NCBI RefSeq assembly: GCF_965243865.1
Contig: NZ_OZ251603.1
Location: forward strand, 2,480,001 to 2,544,000
Length of the DNA: 64,000 nt
From: Hyphomicrobium_A sp965243865
GTDB taxonomy: Bacteria > Pseudomonadota > Alphaproteobacteria > Rhizobiales > Hyphomicrobiaceae
Direction: 5' to 3'
The first letter of the stretch is position 1. The number at the start of each line of letters is the position of its first letter. Positions 53,660 to 62,197 of the stretch are shown one piece after another. The notes under the pieces were generated by a model that worked only from the letters and a program-made list of their open reading frames with translations, searched no databases and had not been told where the DNA came from. The position numbers and the translations under genes are program-made.

Positions 53660-54997
53660 ATGAACATGGAAGCACGCCCTGTGCGCACCGCCGCCGACGA
53701 AGGCTTCATCAAGGCATTTGCCGAGGTTGGCGCCGACCTTCCCGGCAGCGCCAATGTCAAGGCGCAGCGCGCCGCCGCGTTTGGGCGTTTCGAGGCGTGC
53801 GGACTTCCCACGCGCCGCGTCGAGCAGTGGAAGTACACCGACCTGCGCCAGTTCCTGCGCGAAGCACGCCCCCTCGCCGCCCCTCCGGGAGTCGTGGGAC
53901 GCCAGCGCGCCAACGATGCGGGACGTGCCTTCGCGAGCATCAAGCCGCGCCGGCTTGTGTTCGTCGATGGTACTTTCGTTCCTGAGCAGTCCGATCTCAC
54001 CAAGCTGGATGACGGGCTGAGCATCACGTCGCTCGCAGACGCACTCGCCGCGGGCGATGCTGAAGTGGTCAGGCGCATCAGTGAATCGAACGTCAGCCAG
54101 GGCGACATCGCTTACGCGCTCAACACCGCGTTCATGGCAGGTGGCGTGGTAATCGCGGTCGCGGCAGGCAAGCACGTTGCCCGTCCCATTCATCTCGTCT
54201 TCGCCAACTGCGCCGAGATGCCAGCCAGCATTTTCGTGCGCTCACAGGTGTCCTTGGGTGCCGGCGCACGCCTGACCCTGCTGGAGAGCCACGAGGCCTT
54301 CGGCGCCGAGGAGTACCACGTCAACAGCGCCATCAACGTCGATCTCGGTGAAGGCGCAGAGCTCGATCACGTCAAGCTCGGCGACGATGCCGTGGGCGCC
54401 ATCCACGTGTCGACCACAGGCGCGGTGCTGGCGGCCGGCGCTCGCCTGCGCGACTTCGCGCTGACCAGCGGCGGCGCCATGGTGCGCAACCAGTTGTTCG
54501 TCACCTGCAACGGGACGGGCGCCAACGTCGATCTGCGCGGAGCCAACCTGCTCAACAACCGTCAGCACGCAGACACGACACTCGTGCTCGATCATGCCGC
54601 GCCTGGTTGCCAGAGCCGCGAGCTGTTCAAGTCGGTGCTCGACGACAGTGCCCGCGCGGTTTTCCAGGGCAAGATCATGGTGCGCCGCAAGGCGCAGAAA
54701 ACCGATGCGCGCATGATGTCTCAGGCACTGTTGCTCTCGGAGACGGCCGAGACTGACAACAAACCGGAGCTCGAAATCTTCGCCGACGACGTCCAGTGCG
54801 GACACGGCACCACCTGTGGCGCACTCGACGACAAAATGAAGTTCTACCTGATGGCCCGCGGCATTCCCGCCGACGAAGCTGAGGCGTTGCTCATCAAGGC
54901 TTTCCTCGGCGAGGTGATCGACGGCATTTCCAGCGAGGGCGTCCGCGTTGCGCTCAGTGGCATCGTCGATGCCGCGATGGACGCACGGGGACACTGA
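53660..54997 (+). CDS. sufD: Fe-S cluster scaffold subunit SufD
   Basis: 445 residues from ATG 53660, four bases after sufC. The N-terminal segment (TRRVEQWKYTDLRQFLR) and C-terminal DDVQCGHGTTCGALDDKMKFYLMARGIPADEAEALLIKAFLGEVID are diagnostic of SufD. It is a SufB paralogue that stabilises the scaffold and aids iron acquisition. Length is typical. The C-terminal reading frame ends one base before sufS begins. Confidence 0.95.
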   Translation: MNMEARPVRTAADEGFIKAFAEVGADLPGSANVKAQRAAAFGRFEACGLPTRRVEQWKYTDLRQFLREARPLAAPPGVVGRQRANDAGRAFASIKPRRLVFVDGTFVPEQSDLTKLDDGLSITSLADALAAGDAEVVRRISESNVSQGDIAYALNTAFMAGGVVIAVAAGKHVARPIHLVFANCAEMPASIFVRSQVSLGAGARLTLLESHEAFGAEEYHVNSAINVDLGEGAELDHVKLGDDAVGAIHVSTTGAVLAAGARLRDFALTSGGAMVRNQLFVTCNGTGANVDLRGANLLNNRQHADTTLVLDHAAPGCQSRELFKSVLDDSARAVFQGKIMVRRKAQKTDARMMSQALLLSETAETDNKPELEIFADDVQCGHGTTCGALDDKMKFYLMARGIPADEAEALLIKAFLGEVIDGISSEGVRVALSGIVDAAMDARGH

Positions 54998-54998
54998 T

Positions 54999-56240
54999 AT
55001 GCATCCAGCGGTCAAGAACGGCAGTTACGACGTTGGGCGCGTCCGCGAGGACTTTCCTATCCTCGGCATGCGCGTACACGGCAAGCCGCTCGTCTATCTC
55101 GACAACGCTGCATCCGCGCAGAAGCCGGAAGCCGTCCTTGGCCGCATGCAATACGCCTACACGTCCGAATACGCCAACGTGCACCGCGGACTGCATTATC
55201 TGTCCAACGCTGCCACAGCCGCCTTCGAGGAAGCGCGCGAGAAGGTGCGCGCGTTCCTCAACGCCGAGCGCGTGGACGAGATCGTCTTCACCCGCAGCGC
55301 CACCGAGGCCATCAATCTGGTCGCCTCTACGTTCGGACGCGACCGCATCAAGCCCGGGGACGAGATCGTGCTCTCCATCATGGAGCACCACGCCAACGTC
55401 GTTCCCTGGCATTTCCTGCGCGAGCAGTACGGCGCCGTTATCAAGTGGGCGCCCGTCGACGACGACGGAAACTTTCTCATCGACGAATTCGAGAAGCTCT
55501 TGTCCCCGCGTACGCGCATGGTGGCCATCACCCACATGTCGAACGTGCTCGGCACTATTGTTCCGGTGAAAGAGGTCGTGAGCCTCGCTCACGCGCGCGG
55601 CATCCCAGTGCTGGTCGATGGATCGCAGGGTTGCGTCCATCTCGACGCCGACGTGCGCGACATCGATGCCGACTTCTACGTCATCACCGGCCACAAGCTC
55701 TACGGACCGACGGCCATCGGGGCCCTCTACGGCAAGTTCGAGCTTCTGGAGGGCATGCGCCCATTCAACGGCGGTGGCGAGATGATCAACGAGGTGTTCG
55801 AGGACAAGATCACCTACGGCGTGCCGCCACACCGCTTCGAAGCCGGAACCCCGCCGATCGTCGAAGCGATCGGCCTTGGGGCAGCGCTGGATTACATCGC
55901 CTCCATCGGCAAAGCGCGCATCCGCGCGCACGAGACAGATCTGACTAAGTACGCCCACGAGCGCCTTCGTGAGATCAACTCTCTGCGCATCATCGGCAAT
56001 GCTGCTGACAAGGGGGCTATCGTCTCCTTCGAGATGAAGGAAGCGCACGCGCACGATTTCGCGACCCTCATCGATCAGTCGGGCGTCGCTGTCCGCGCCG
56101 GCACGCATTGCGCCATGCCGCTGCTGCGCCGCTTCGGTGTCGGCGCGACGTGCCGCGCCTCGTTCGCGCTCTATAACACGCGCAGCGAAGTTGACCGCCT
56201 CGCAGAGGCGCTGATCAAAGCGCGTGACCTCTTCGCCTGA
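54999..56240 (+). CDS. sufS: Cysteine desulfurase SufS
   Basis: 413 residues from ATG 54999, a group II cysteine desulfurase (PLP). VYLDNAASAQKPE is the N-terminal block, VDGSQGCVHLDADVRDID precedes the PLP Lys in FYVITGHKLYGPTAIG, and the catalytic Cys lies in RAGTHCAMPLLRRF. It supplies sulfur to SufBCD. No sufE or sufU is encoded next to it, so the sulfur-acceptor partner is elsewhere or replaced. Confidence 0.95.
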   Translation: MHPAVKNGSYDVGRVREDFPILGMRVHGKPLVYLDNAASAQKPEAVLGRMQYAYTSEYANVHRGLHYLSNAATAAFEEAREKVRAFLNAERVDEIVFTRSATEAINLVASTFGRDRIKPGDEIVLSIMEHHANVVPWHFLREQYGAVIKWAPVDDDGNFLIDEFEKLLSPRTRMVAITHMSNVLGTIVPVKEVVSLAHARGIPVLVDGSQGCVHLDADVRDIDADFYVITGHKLYGPTAIGALYGKFELLEGMRPFNGGGEMINEVFEDKITYGVPPHRFEAGTPPIVEAIGLGAALDYIASIGKARIRAHETDLTKYAHERLREINSLRIIGNAADKGAIVSFEMKEAHAHDFATLIDQSGVAVRAGTHCAMPLLRRFGVGATCRASFALYNTRSEVDRLAEALIKARDLFA

Positions 56241-56266
56241 TCCAATCCACCGTCGCCACACGCACG

Positions 56267-56290
56267 CGTTCGTCGCCTCCGCGACGAACG
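56267..56290 (+). terminator. Hairpin after sufS
   Basis: CGTTCGTCGC (56267-56276) pairs perfectly with GCGACGAACG (56281-56290) around CTCC. It lies 27 bases after the sufS stop. No T-run follows, so partial read-through into nifB is possible. Confidence 0.5.
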
Positions 56291-56312
56291 ACGCATGCCC
56301 GCGCCTGATCGA

Positions 56313-56328
56313 TGTCGGGTTCCCAACA
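56313..56328. promoter_or_regulatory. NifA upstream activator sequence 1 (nifB operon)
   Basis: TGTCGGGTTCCCAACA is a perfect TGT-N10-ACA site, about 98 bases upstream of the nifB sigma-54 element. Confidence 0.85.
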
Positions 56329-56350
56329 GCTCCGACATTTCCCTCGCCGC

Positions 56351-56366
56351 TGTCGGCATCGCGACA
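56351..56366. promoter_or_regulatory. NifA upstream activator sequence 2 (nifB operon)
   Basis: TGTCGGCATCGCGACA is a second perfect TGT-N10-ACA site, 38 bases from the first. Confidence 0.85.
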
Positions 56367-56425
56367 TCAGGGCCGACAATTGGAAAGCGGCGTCATTTCA
56401 AAGCGTTGGAGTGAATGCGATGCGT

Positions 56426-56440
56426 GGCACGCAAGTTGCC
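56426..56440 (+). promoter_or_regulatory. Consensus sigma-54 promoter of the nifB operon
   Basis: TGGCACGCAAGTTGC matches the sigma-54 consensus at every fixed position (-24 GG at 56427-56428, -12 GC at 56439-56440). Transcription would start near 56452, leaving a leader of about 88 bases before nifB. Confidence 0.92.
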
Positions 56441-56539
56441 TAGAGCTTTTCTAGACGGCGATTGGGTCGTCGGCCGACACGGGACAATTAGCTCGGCCGC
56501 CAATGCAATCGCCACCACGGGCATAGCGAGGTCGGCACT

Positions 56540-58102
56540 ATGGACGGACTAGTTGAACGCAACGTTGAGACGGCGAAGGAAGATCCTCGCTCGCTCGACG
56601 AGGTGATGCAGGATATCGCAGAGCATAAGGGCTGCGGCACCAAGGGCGGCAGCGGCAAGGCGAGCTGCGGCACCGGCGCGGGCCAGGGCGATATGCCCGC
56701 TGAGATCTGGGAGAAGGTGAAGAACCATCCCTGCTACAGCGAGGAAGCGCACCACCACTACGCACGTATGCACGTCGCCGTTGCGCCGGCCTGCAACATC
56801 CAGTGCAACTACTGCAATCGCAAATACGATTGCGCCAATGAATCGCGTCCCGGCGTCGTGAGTGAGAAGCTCACGCCCGAACAGGCCGCCAAGAAGGTGC
56901 TCGCGGTCGCGTCAACCATCCCGCAGATGACCGTGCTCGGCATCGCCGGCCCCGGTGACCCGCTCGCAAACCCGGCCAAGACCTTCAAGACGTTTGAGCT
57001 GATTTCGCAGACAGCCCCCGACATCAAGCTGTGCCTGTCGACCAATGGTCTGGCGCTGCCTGAGCACGTCGACACGATCCAGAAGTTCAACGTCGATCAC
57101 GTCACCATCACCATCAACATGGTCGACCCGGAAATCGGCGCGAAGATCTATCCCTGGATCTTCTACAACCACCGCCGCATCGAGGGCGTCGAGGCAGCGC
57201 GCATTCTCTCCGAGCATCAGCTCCGCGGCCTTGAGATGCTCACCGAGCGCGGCATCCTCTGCAAGATCAACTCGGTGATGATCCCAGGCGTCAACGATAA
57301 GCACCTCGTCGAGGTGAACAAGGCCGTCAAATCGCGCGGCGCCTTCCTGCACAACATCATGCCGCTCATCTCCGCGCCCGAGCACGGCACCGTCTTCGGA
57401 CTCACCGGACAGCGCGGACCGACGGCGCAGGAGCTGAAGGCTCTGCAGGACGACTGCGAAGGCGAGATGAACATGATGCGTCACTGCCGTCAGTGCCGCG
57501 CCGACGCCGTCGGTCTCCTCGGTGAGGATCGCTCCTCGGAGTTCACCACCGATAAGATCATGCAGATGGAGGTCAAGTACGACCTCGACACGCGCAAAGC
57601 CTATCAGGACAAGGTCGAAGGCGAGCGTCAGGCCAAGGTCGAAGCCAAGCAGGCAGAACTCGCCACAATGGCTGGCGAGATGAGCGACATCAAAATCCTC
57701 GTCGCCGTCGCCACCAAGGGCAGCGGCCGCATCAACGAGCACTTCGGGCACGCCAAAGAGTTCCAAATCTACGAGCTTTCGACCTCCGGTGCGAAGTTCG
57801 TCGGACACCGCCGCGTCGACCTCTACTGCCAGGGCGGCTTCGGCGATGAGGGGAGCCTGGAAACCGTCATCCGCGCCATCAACGACTGCGCCGCAGTGTT
57901 CGTCGCCAAGATCGGCGGTTGTCCCAAGAACGATTTGCTCAAGGCCGGCATCGAGCCGGTCGATCAGTACGCGATGGAGTTCATCGAGCAGTCCGCCATC
58001 GCCTACTTCAAGGACTACCTGCAGCGCGTGAGGAGCGGCGAGATCGAGCACGTCACGCGTGGCGATGCCGACATCCGCCAGGGCGCGCTCATCAACGCTT
58101 AA
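56540..58102 (+). CDS. nifB: Nitrogenase cofactor biosynthesis protein NifB
   Basis: 520 residues. The radical-SAM domain has the cluster motif CNIQCNYC (preceded by HVAVAPA) and makes NifB-co, the 8Fe-9S-C core of FeMo-co. The C-terminal NifX/NafY-type domain begins SDIKILVAVATKGSGRINEHFGHAKEFQIYE. GKGGSGKASCGTGAG-like Gly/Cys residues near the N-terminus are also usual. It leads an operon of at least thirteen genes, preceded by NifA sites and a consensus promoter. Confidence 0.98.
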   Translation: MDGLVERNVETAKEDPRSLDEVMQDIAEHKGCGTKGGSGKASCGTGAGQGDMPAEIWEKVKNHPCYSEEAHHHYARMHVAVAPACNIQCNYCNRKYDCANESRPGVVSEKLTPEQAAKKVLAVASTIPQMTVLGIAGPGDPLANPAKTFKTFELISQTAPDIKLCLSTNGLALPEHVDTIQKFNVDHVTITINMVDPEIGAKIYPWIFYNHRRIEGVEAARILSEHQLRGLEMLTERGILCKINSVMIPGVNDKHLVEVNKAVKSRGAFLHNIMPLISAPEHGTVFGLTGQRGPTAQELKALQDDCEGEMNMMRHCRQCRADAVGLLGEDRSSEFTTDKIMQMEVKYDLDTRKAYQDKVEGERQAKVEAKQAELATMAGEMSDIKILVAVATKGSGRINEHFGHAKEFQIYELSTSGAKFVGHRRVDLYCQGGFGDEGSLETVIRAINDCAAVFVAKIGGCPKNDLLKAGIEPVDQYAMEFIEQSAIAYFKDYLQRVRSGEIEHVTRGDADIRQGALINA

Positions 58103-58125
58103 ACTCGACTAACTGGAGCTGATAA

Positions 58126-58350
58126 ATGGCCTACAAGATCGTCGCATCGCAGTGCACCTCGTGCTCGGCTTGCGAGGCGGAGTGCCCGAACGTCGCCATC
58201 TCCGAGAAGAATGGGACGTTCGTCATCAACCCGAAGAAGTGCACCGAGTGCATCGGTCACTTCGACATCCCGCAGTGCGTGGCGGTGTGCCCGGTCGATG
58301 ATACCTGCATCATCGACGCCTCCTATCCACGCTATCAGGCCCCGGTTTGA
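58126..58350 (+). CDS. fdxN: 2[4Fe-4S] ferredoxin FdxN
   Basis: 74 residues with two cluster-binding motifs: CTSCSACEAECP and CTECIGHFDIPQCVAVCP. The second motif has an insert between its Cys pairs, typical of FdxN-type nif ferredoxins, thought to feed electrons to NifB or nitrogenase. It follows nifB by 23 bases and overlaps nothing. Confidence 0.95.
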   Translation: MAYKIVASQCTSCSACEAECPNVAISEKNGTFVINPKKCTECIGHFDIPQCVAVCPVDDTCIIDASYPRYQAPV

Positions 58351-58363
58351 GGAGGACGCTTCC

Positions 58364-58717
58364 ATGGACATGAGCGTGACACCCGCAGCACAGAAGTTCA
58401 TCCAACGCATGTTGCGCTTCGATGGCGGTCCGGGAAGCGGGTTCCGTCTCTCGGTAACGGCGGGAGGCTGCTCCGGTCTGGCGGCGGAATTCAGTGTCGA
58501 GGCGCAACCGCGCTCGGGCGATGCTGTCGTCGACGTGAGCGGCATGAAGTTCTTCCTTCCGGCCGAAAGCCGGCTGCTGCTCGACGGCGTAACGGTCGAC
58601 TTCGTCGACTCGCCGCTGCAGACCGGGTTTGTGTTCCACGACCCGAAGGCCAAGTCGTGCGGCTGCTCCTCCGAGCAGACGCCGACAGTTGACGCTTCGT
58701 CGCTCAAGCTGAGTTAG
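58364..58717 (+). CDS. HesB/IscA-type Fe-S carrier, nif-linked
   Basis: 117 residues from ATG 58364 after GAGGAGG. Cluster-binding Cys are in GGCSGLAAEF and SCGCSSE. This nifB-fdxN-iscA order is common in rhizobial and other alphaproteobacterial nif regions (IscN/IscA-nif). It likely carries or delivers Fe-S clusters to NifB or nitrogenase, by family analogy. Confidence 0.9.
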   Translation: MDMSVTPAAQKFIQRMLRFDGGPGSGFRLSVTAGGCSGLAAEFSVEAQPRSGDAVVDVSGMKFFLPAESRLLLDGVTVDFVDSPLQTGFVFHDPKAKSCGCSSEQTPTVDASSLKLS

Positions 58718-58725
58718 GGGCGACG

Positions 58726-59265
58726 ATGACGGCAGCGGTCAGGAGCATGGAGGCACCTCTGGCGGACGACGCGCTCATCGCGAGCGTATTGCTCGGTCAA
58801 GGTCTCCCGGCCGCTGCCGAACACCATCTGCGCATGGCGAGCTTGTCCTATCACAACGCCGACCTTGCAGAGCAGCACCTACGTGACGCCGAGGCGCACG
58901 CTCCGGGCCATGCGGCCGTGCTGATCGGCCTCTACCGGTTCTACTTCTATAAAGGCCGTCTCGATGAGGCGCTCGAAGTGGCGCGCGTATGCCTTGCCAA
59001 AGCAGCCCGCGAGAATGGCCTCGCCAGCGACTGGCGCGAAGTAACGCGCAACGACACAGATTTCAGCGGTTGGGACGCGGTGCTGCCGCGCTTCTATCTC
59101 TTCACGCTCAAGGGCTACGCGTACCTCAATATGCGCCTCGGCAATGAGGGCGAAGCGCGCCTTGCGGTGGAGAAGCTTCTCGATCTCGACCCTGCAAACA
59201 GGCTGGGCGGCCGCGTGCTGCTCGACGTGCTCGAGCGCAAGGGCCGCGACGATGACGACGACTGA
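58726..59265 (+). CDS. TPR-like helical protein, nif-linked
   Basis: 179 residues. The helix-turn-helix pairs (LAEQHLRDAEAHAPGHAAVLIGLYRFYFYKGRLDEALEVARVCL and ARLAVEKLLDLDPANRLGGRVLLDVLER) fit TPR-like repeats, which usually bind partner proteins. It starts nine bases after the IscA-like gene. A clear paralogue lies on the minus strand at the right window edge. Its acidic tail is DDDDD. The role is unknown. Confidence 0.75.
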   Translation: MTAAVRSMEAPLADDALIASVLLGQGLPAAAEHHLRMASLSYHNADLAEQHLRDAEAHAPGHAAVLIGLYRFYFYKGRLDEALEVARVCLAKAARENGLASDWREVTRNDTDFSGWDAVLPRFYLFTLKGYAYLNMRLGNEGEARLAVEKLLDLDPANRLGGRVLLDVLERKGRDDDDD

Positions 59266-59314
59266 CACCAACGCAAGACGCTTCTGACCCACTTCTGACC
59301 CACGAGGTGCGCCG

Positions 59315-59635
59315 ATGACGAACATCAGCCGCGATAGCGACACGGTCGAGCTCAACGACCCGCCTTTGTACGACTACGGGGCAAAGGTGCGCTCACGCCG
59401 CACGATCCGAAATGACGGGACGTTCCCCGGCAAGGACATCGGCGAGATTCTCGTAAAAAAGGGGGAAGAGGGGTACGTGGTGAGCATCGGCACCTTTCTG
59501 CAGCAATTCTACATCTATGGCGTCGAGTTCGTGAGCACGGGCTATCGCGTTGGCATGAAGCGCAAGGAGCTCGAGCCCGCCAACCCGGAGCCGGCACCTC
59601 CCCCAGCCGCAGCAGCGCCGGAGTCTGAACTATGA
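59315..59635 (+). CDS. nifZ: NifZ (first copy)
   Basis: 106 residues. LYDYGAKVRSRRTIRNDGTFPGKDIGEILVKKGEEGYVVSIGTFLQQFYIYGVEF is a NifZ domain. NifZ assists maturation of the second P-cluster pair of the MoFe protein. It is followed by a second nifZ whose start overlaps its stop by four bases. A 15-residue Pro/Ala-rich tail is present. Confidence 0.92.
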   Translation: MTNISRDSDTVELNDPPLYDYGAKVRSRRTIRNDGTFPGKDIGEILVKKGEEGYVVSIGTFLQQFYIYGVEFVSTGYRVGMKRKELEPANPEPAPPPAAAAPESEL

Positions 59636-59970
59636 GCGAGCAGACGAGCCCCGCCGAAGCGGTGGCGCCGACCGATGCTGTCATCCCGCGCGAGCCTGTC
59701 GCCCCGAAGTTCGAATGGGGCCAGCGCGTGCGCGCCACTGTCGACCTCTTCAACGACGGCTCGTTCCCTGACGTGCCCGAGGATGAGCTTCTCGCCAAAA
59801 TCGGCGACGTCGGAGAGATCGTGCAGGTGGGCCGCCACGTCGAAGCGAACGTTGCAATCTACTTGGTCGAGTTCAACGAGCGCCGCATCGTCGGCTGTCT
59901 CGAAGGTGAGATCGAGCTCTCCAGCGCACCACCGATGATGGACGACCAGCAAAAGGAAGCCAGTGAATGA
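59632..59970 (+). CDS. nifZ: NifZ (second copy)
   Basis: 112 residues. KFEWGQRVRATVDLFNDGSFPDVPEDELLAKIGDVGEIVQVGRHVEANVAIYLVEF is a NifZ domain, but it differs from the first copy in most positions, including the loss of the Arg-rich strand. It may act as a partner or have a distinct substrate. ATGA overlap with the preceding nifZ and the next gene (nifT) indicates coupled translation. Confidence 0.85.
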   Translation: MSEQTSPAEAVAPTDAVIPREPVAPKFEWGQRVRATVDLFNDGSFPDVPEDELLAKIGDVGEIVQVGRHVEANVAIYLVEFNERRIVGCLEGEIELSSAPPMMDDQQKEASE

Positions 59971-60179
59971 AGGTGATGATCCGCAGGGGATCCGACGGCA
60001 AGCTTTCGGCCTACGTGCCCAAGAAGGATTTGGAAGAGCCGATCGTCGAAGTCGAAAAAGCCGATCTTTGGGGCGGAAGCATCACGCTCGCCAATGGATG
60101 GATACTGCAACTGCCGGAGATGGCGCCTGAAACCATGCTCCCGATCACGGTCGAGGCGCGCAAGTTGAGTGGGGAATAG
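59967..60179 (+). CDS. nifT: NifT/FixU
   Basis: 70 residues. MKVMIRRGSDGKLSAYVPKKDLEEPIV...WGGSITLANGWILQLPEM is NifT/FixU, a small conserved protein of nif operons with no settled function. ATG overlaps the second nifZ stop by four bases. Confidence 0.92.
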   Translation: MKVMIRRGSDGKLSAYVPKKDLEEPIVEVEKADLWGGSITLANGWILQLPEMAPETMLPITVEARKLSGE

Positions 60180-60181
60180 TC

Positions 60182-60451
60182 ATGTCGCTTGAGCAGGACG
60201 AAATTGCCGACATCGAACAGGTTCTGACGACGCGTCCCCCGGAGACGGTATTCGCCGAGCTTCGTGAGCGTTTTCCCGACCTGTCACTCACCCGTTGCGA
60301 TGCTTCCGACATCGACACTGAAACGCCGTTCCGCGAGTACGGCCGCTTCAGCCTTTATCTCGTCGATAGCGCCGACCATTGCTGGCGCCTCACCGATGAT
60401 CCGAGCCGTGCCACGGGGCTTGTTGTAGCGGAGCGCAAGGCGCTGTCATGA
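60182..60451 (+). CDS. DUF6129-like nif-linked protein
   Basis: 89 residues, a small acidic protein (LEQDEIADIEQVLTTRPPETVFAELRERFPDLSLTRCDASDIDTETPF). It resembles the DUF6129 family described beside nif genes, but I cannot confirm that. Two bases separate it from nifT and four overlap with the next gene, so it is part of the operon. Function is unknown. Confidence 0.6.
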   Translation: MSLEQDEIADIEQVLTTRPPETVFAELRERFPDLSLTRCDASDIDTETPFREYGRFSLYLVDSADHCWRLTDDPSRATGLVVAERKALS

Positions 60452-61599
60452 AGCCCACGTGGATCCCACTTTCAGATCCAGACATCACGCACGACGAGCT
60501 CGATGCGGTGAGCGAGGTGCTTCAGTCGCCGCGCATCTCCGCCGGTCCCGTCGTCCAGCGCTTCGAGGCGGCATTCGCCCAATACCTCGGACGCAGGCAT
60601 GCTGTCGCGGTCTCTAGTGGGACCATGGGCATTCTGCTCGCCCTGCAGGCGGCCGGGATAACGGCCAGCGACGAGGTGGTGGCCTCACCATACGGCTGGC
60701 GCGAAAGCGCCCACGCCATCGCCGCGTTAGGGGCTCGGCCGCTGTTTGCCGACATCGACTATTGGGCCGGCACTATCGTGCCCGAAAAGGCGGAAGCGGT
60801 CATAGGCGCGCGCACAAAGGCGATCATCGGCGCGAACGTGAATGGCCATCCGGCGCCATGGGACAAGCTGCGAGAGGTGGCAAGGCGCCATCGCACCGTG
60901 CTGATCGAGGATTCCACCGAGGCGATCGGTTCGATTTACCAGGGCAAGAAGGTTGGCACCTTCGGCGACATGTCCGTGTTCGATTTCTCGCAGCCGGGGC
61001 CGCTCGTATGCGGCGAAGGCGGCATGGTTGTTACAGATGACGACGACCTCGCCGGCAAACTGCAGCAGCTGCGCATCCGCCGCCCTGAGGATCGCTCGTC
61101 CGTGGTGTTTGGCATGACGGCGCCCTTCCAGTGCGCCATGAGCGACATGTCTGCGGCGCTCGGGCTTGTTCAACTCCAGAGGCTCGAGATCATCCTCGAA
61201 AAGCGCAAACGCGCCGAGCGCTGGTACTACGACTACGTACAATCGTTCGAGGGCATCAAGGATCCATACATCGGCCCCGACGTCGATGTCGTGCACTGGT
61301 TCTTATATGTCGTGCACCTCGGTACCCGCTTTTCGCGCTCCAGCCGCGACGCCATCGTCGAGGACCTGCACACCGAGAGCATCGAGGCGGCCGCTTACGC
61401 CACTCCGCTGCACGCGCAGCGCCGTTACATGGAGTTCGGCTATCGGCGCGGTAGTTTGTTCGTCGCCGAGAAGGTGGCCGACCGCGCCGTCGCCCTCCCA
61501 TTCCACACTCACCTGACCGAAGAACAGATCGCGTTCATCATCGGGACGATGAAGGACGCATCGATCAACGTGGGTGCGGGTACCGCCATCTATCTCTAA
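60448..61599 (+). CDS. DegT/DnrJ/EryC1/StrS-fold protein lacking the PLP lysine
   Basis: 383 residues, fold-type I like sugar aminotransferases. The family landmarks SSGTMGILLALQAAG, the PLP-Asp region LIEDSTEAIGSIYQGKKVGTFGD and GEGGMVVTDD are clear. Aligned without gaps to the usual SVFSFHATKNITTGEGG, it reads SVFDFSQPGPLVCGEGG, putting Gly184 where the Schiff-base Lys must be. Glu replaces the usual His/Gln after the PLP-Asp. It may be a non-enzymatic or altered sugar-binding protein. The Lys-to-His dehydratases of the family have His, not Gly. Confidence 0.85.
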   Translation: MKPTWIPLSDPDITHDELDAVSEVLQSPRISAGPVVQRFEAAFAQYLGRRHAVAVSSGTMGILLALQAAGITASDEVVASPYGWRESAHAIAALGARPLFADIDYWAGTIVPEKAEAVIGARTKAIIGANVNGHPAPWDKLREVARRHRTVLIEDSTEAIGSIYQGKKVGTFGDMSVFDFSQPGPLVCGEGGMVVTDDDDLAGKLQQLRIRRPEDRSSVVFGMTAPFQCAMSDMSAALGLVQLQRLEIILEKRKRAERWYYDYVQSFEGIKDPYIGPDVDVVHWFLYVVHLGTRFSRSSRDAIVEDLHTESIEAAAYATPLHAQRRYMEFGYRRGSLFVAEKVADRAVALPFHTHLTEEQIAFIIGTMKDASINVGAGTAIYL

Positions 61600-61649
61600 C
61601 GGCGGGCCTCAAATCGCAGCCATTCGAACTATCTAGGAGACTAAGAAGA

Positions 61650-61955
61650 ATGCCCACCATGACGATCATGCCATCCGGCAAAACAGTGGATGTCGTCGAA
61701 GGCGCACGTGTTCTTGACGCCCTGCTCGCCGCCGAGGAAGGCATCATGCACAAGTGCGACGGCAACGCCAAATGCGGGGCTTGCCACATCTTCGTCCACG
61801 ACGGCCGCCGCAGCCTTTCAAAGGTTCAGCGCGCCGAGAACGAGAAGCTCGACACCATCGTCGGCGTCGGCTCGAAATCGCGGCTCGCATGCCAGGCGCG
61901 CTTCGGGGCAGACAACGTGACGGTGGAGCTTCTGGGCTTCTCGTCGGGATTCTAA
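61650..61955 (+). CDS. 2Fe-2S ferredoxin, nif-linked
   Basis: 101 residues with a plant-type 2Fe-2S motif: CDGNAKCGAC and the later Cys in RLACQARF. The C-x5-C-x2-C spacing and N-terminal MTIMPSGKTVDVVEGARVLDALLAA fit adrenodoxin/plant-like ferredoxins used in nif operons (FdxB/FdxD type). It may supply electrons to the Fe-protein or to cofactor maturation. AGGAGACTAAG precedes the ATG. Confidence 0.85.
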   Translation: MPTMTIMPSGKTVDVVEGARVLDALLAAEEGIMHKCDGNAKCGACHIFVHDGRRSLSKVQRAENEKLDTIVGVGSKSRLACQARFGADNVTVELLGFSSGF

Positions 61956-61978
61956 CGGCCAACGGAAGGAGTAGGGAA

Positions 61979-62197
61979 ATGGGAGAAGCAATGGTTCTTG
62001 TACATGTCCGCTTTGCCCCGGACGGCAGTGTCACCGAGATCGGCGAGCGTCCGGCAGGTGCGACGCCACAGAAGTGGTTCGACACCCTGAGCGAGGAGCT
62101 CAAGGGTCAGTACCAGCCGCTTTCCGGTGGCCGGGGTGTCTTCCGTGAAACGCGCACGCGCATTGAAGCGCTCAAGAGCGGAGCAACGATTCAATGA
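61979..62197 (+). CDS. Small uncharacterised nif-operon protein (72 residues)
   Basis: ATG 61979 follows AAGGAGTAGGGAA, a strong ribosome binding site. The 72-residue product (MGEAMVLVHVRFAPDGSVTEIGERPAGATPQKWFDTL...) is a likely beta-alpha small domain, ending in a basic region with RGVFRETRTRIEAL. It overlaps the next gene by four bases (ATGA). I do not recognise a family, though conserved small proteins at this place in nif operons are common. Confidence 0.65.
   Translation: MGEAMVLVHVRFAPDGSVTEIGERPAGATPQKWFDTLSEELKGQYQPLSGGRGVFRETRTRIEALKSGATIQ

Noticed and set aside
54954..56261. 435-codon minus-strand frame over sufS
   Set aside because: SufS motifs are complete on the plus strand; the antisense frame is compositional.
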